This document shows positions 59,869 through 60,790 of a DNA stretch of 60,790 nt, piece after piece. The stretch comes from Succinivibrionaceae bacterium. GTDB taxonomy: Bacteria; Pseudomonadota; Gammaproteobacteria; Enterobacterales; Succinivibrionaceae. Under the pieces are notes generated by a model. That model did not search any database. It was not told the DNA's origin and saw only the letters and a program-made list of their open reading frames with translations. Every line of letters starts with the position of its first letter. The stretch's first letter is position 1. Position numbers and translations under genes: made by a program. The stretch covers positions 1 to 60,790 of the forward strand of contig JAHZGH010000008.1 in the NCBI GenBank assembly GCA_019420905.1. Direction: 5' to 3'.

Positions 59869-60375
59869 ATAAAGACCCACAGATGTTGGTGCAAAATAGA
59901 AAATAATATGAGCTACAGCGCATGCACAAAGGCCAGCTAACACATCATCAAGCATAATACCTAAACCGCCGCCGATCTTCCTGTCAAAAAAACAAATCGG
60001 ATAAGGTTTGAAAATATCAAATACCCTGAAGAGAACAAAGGCTAGAAAAGCTAAAAACCATGCTTTAGGAAAGAACAATACAGAAACAAACATGCCGACG
60101 AACTCGTCAATAACGATAGATGAGCAATCATGCACGCCTAAGGCTTTTTCTGTTTCAACACAGGCTTTCCAACCTAGCATAAAAGTAATTGCAATGATAA
60201 CTAAGTTAAGCTCAAATGGCAGATAAATTAAAATCATGCATAATGGGATAGCAGCTAGACTTCCAAAAGTACCAGGAGCTTTAGGTGCAAGACCAGAACC
60301 AAAACCAACAGCAATCTGATGCCAATAATTTTTTAAGTTTAAGTTCTTCAGGCAGCTGCGATCATGCTTGTCCAT
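59866..60375 (-). CDS. pgpA: phosphatidylglycerophosphatase A
   Basis: A 169-residue inner-membrane enzyme removing the phosphate from phosphatidylglycerophosphate. The conserved N-terminus GFGSGLAPKAPGTFGSLAAI is followed by SIVIDEFVGMFVS, FRVFDIFKPYPICFFDRKIG and GGLGIMLDDVLAGLCA, where the acidic residues hold the metal. Length is as in E. coli (172). It starts 9 bases after the unknown gene at 60385-60672, so both form an operon. The E. coli neighbour thiL is not seen here. Confidence 0.93.
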   Translation of the reverse strand: MDKHDRSCLKNLNLKNYWHQIAVGFGSGLAPKAPGTFGSLAAIPLCMILIYLPFELNLVIIAITFMLGWKACVETEKALGVHDCSSIVIDEFVGMFVSVLFFPKAWFLAFLAFVLFRVFDIFKPYPICFFDRKIGGGLGIMLDDVLAGLCACAVAHIIFYFAPTSVGLY

Positions 60376-60384
60376 AAGTAACCT

Positions 60385-60672
60385 CTACATAATCATCCAA
60401 CCAAATTCATCTTTTTCGTTTAAGGCATTAACCTCTTCCATAGTATTACAGGAGGAAACGCTTTTAACTTCAACAAAATTACCTGTCTTCATATCCATAC
60501 GGCAAGGAATAACTCTAACTAAATCGCCTTTTTCCTTAAGCTCTGATGTTTTCTCTTCGCCTAAATAGTTATTCCATTCAGCTATGCTTAAAACGCATTC
60601 TACTGGCTCTTCTAAGAAAGGCTTAATATCAAGGGCTTTAATGCCAACATATTGATAAAAAACACCTGCCAT
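60385..60672 (-). CDS. small protein of unknown function upstream of pgpA
   Basis: A 95-residue acidic cytoplasmic protein (MAGVFYQYVGIKALDIKPFL, SIAEWNNYLGEEKTSEL, VRVIPCRMDMKTGNFVEVKS, ...EFGWMIM). It has no signal peptide or membrane segment. AAAGGAGACATC lies directly before the ATG on the minus strand, a strong ribosome binding site. Codon use and tight spacing to pgpA indicate a real gene. I do not recognise the family. Confidence 0.75.
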   Translation of the reverse strand: MAGVFYQYVGIKALDIKPFLEEPVECVLSIAEWNNYLGEEKTSELKEKGDLVRVIPCRMDMKTGNFVEVKSVSSCNTMEEVNALNEKDEFGWMIM

Positions 60673-60749
60673 GATGTCTCCTTTGTCTGAATATAGTGGT
60701 TATTTTAATATGAAGAATAGAACAATACAAAATCAATGCTCTAAAAACG

Positions 60750-60776
60750 AAAAAACCCGAGTCATTAGACTCGGGT
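60750..60776 (-). terminator. terminator of a minus-strand gene right of the window
   Basis: ACCCGAGTC / GACTCGGGT with loop ATTA has six A residues on its left, which read as a T-run on the minus strand. It should end a transcript that enters from beyond 60790. Confidence 0.75.
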
Positions 60777-60790
60777 CTCTCTAAAAAGGA

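Noticed and set aside
1..60790. CRISPR array, rRNA or tRNA genes
   Set aside because: Reading both strands I saw no regularly spaced repeats and no tRNA or rRNA core sequences; the only tandem repeats are the phage cassettes and the TACAAC cluster.

Overview
This looks like a chromosomal segment of an AT-rich, Gram-negative, probably anaerobic gammaproteobacterium. The nudJ-mnmA-hflD-purB order, thrABC, gntK-edd with a GntR-type LacI regulator, kdsA, pgpA and an E. coli-like YebE homologue all point to Gammaproteobacteria. The low GC and the oxygen-independent radical-SAM haem-degradation enzyme (HutW/ChuW type) suggest an anaerobe such as a member of the Succinivibrionaceae; that placement is inference, because no rRNA or tRNA was seen.

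Layout. (1) 1-1631: decayed remnant of a Mu-like phage tail operon. A cassette made of the gpN (DNA circularisation protein) C-terminus plus a small lipoprotein is tandemly repeated and ends in a truncated gpP baseplate gene. (2) 2075-3764: thiamine salvage genes (PnuC/PnuT-type transporter, thiamine pyrophosphokinase) with a NUDIX hydrolase. (3) 3954-7620: housekeeping cluster nudJ-mnmA-hflD-purB. (4) 8148-15430: five-gene cluster encoding a SWIM zinc-finger protein, a DUF5691-like protein, a MoxR AAA+ ATPase, a DUF5682-like protein and a VWA protein, comparable to E. coli yehL/M/P/Q. It is followed by 1.7 kb without a convincing gene. (5) 17157-19361: autotransporter. (6) 28717-19515, minus strand: a tightly packed ten-gene operon that reads as complete haem acquisition: hutW, TonB-dependent receptor, ECF S, T and double-ATPase subunits, hutX, flavodoxin, exbB, exbD, tonB. 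An ECF importer sits where a periplasmic-binding-protein ABC transporter would be expected. Two palindromes overlap its probable promoter. (7) 29305-31101: IS1634-like transposase. (8) 31414-36799: pgm, a PhnP-like metallo-beta-lactamase-fold protein, a nucleoside/H+ symporter and a Na/Pi cotransporter. (9) 37078-41785: edd and gntK, kdsA, and the gluconate regulator gntR, with matching palindromic operators in front of gntK and gntR. (10) 42058-49432: PiT phosphate transporter, an FCD-type GntR regulator followed by three tandem EamA transporters, and corA. (11) 49701-54417: thrABC on the minus strand. (12) 54817-60672: nitroreductase, tpiA-pfkA behind a LacI/GalR-type operator-like site, a YebE-like protein, an exported unknown protein whose ribosome binding site lies in a hairpin, pgpA and a small unknown gene.

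How the genes work together. Gluconate phosphorylation and the first Entner-Doudoroff step (gntK, edd) coexist with Embden-Meyerhof genes (tpiA, pfkA) and glucose-1-phosphate interconversion (pgm). The haem operon would bring haem across both membranes and release its iron without oxygen. The most noteworthy candidates are the haem-ECF operon with its twin operators, the tandem phage-tail/lipoprotein cassettes, the SWIM/MoxR/VWA cluster, and two structured ribosome binding sites (45701-45738 and 59198-59222).
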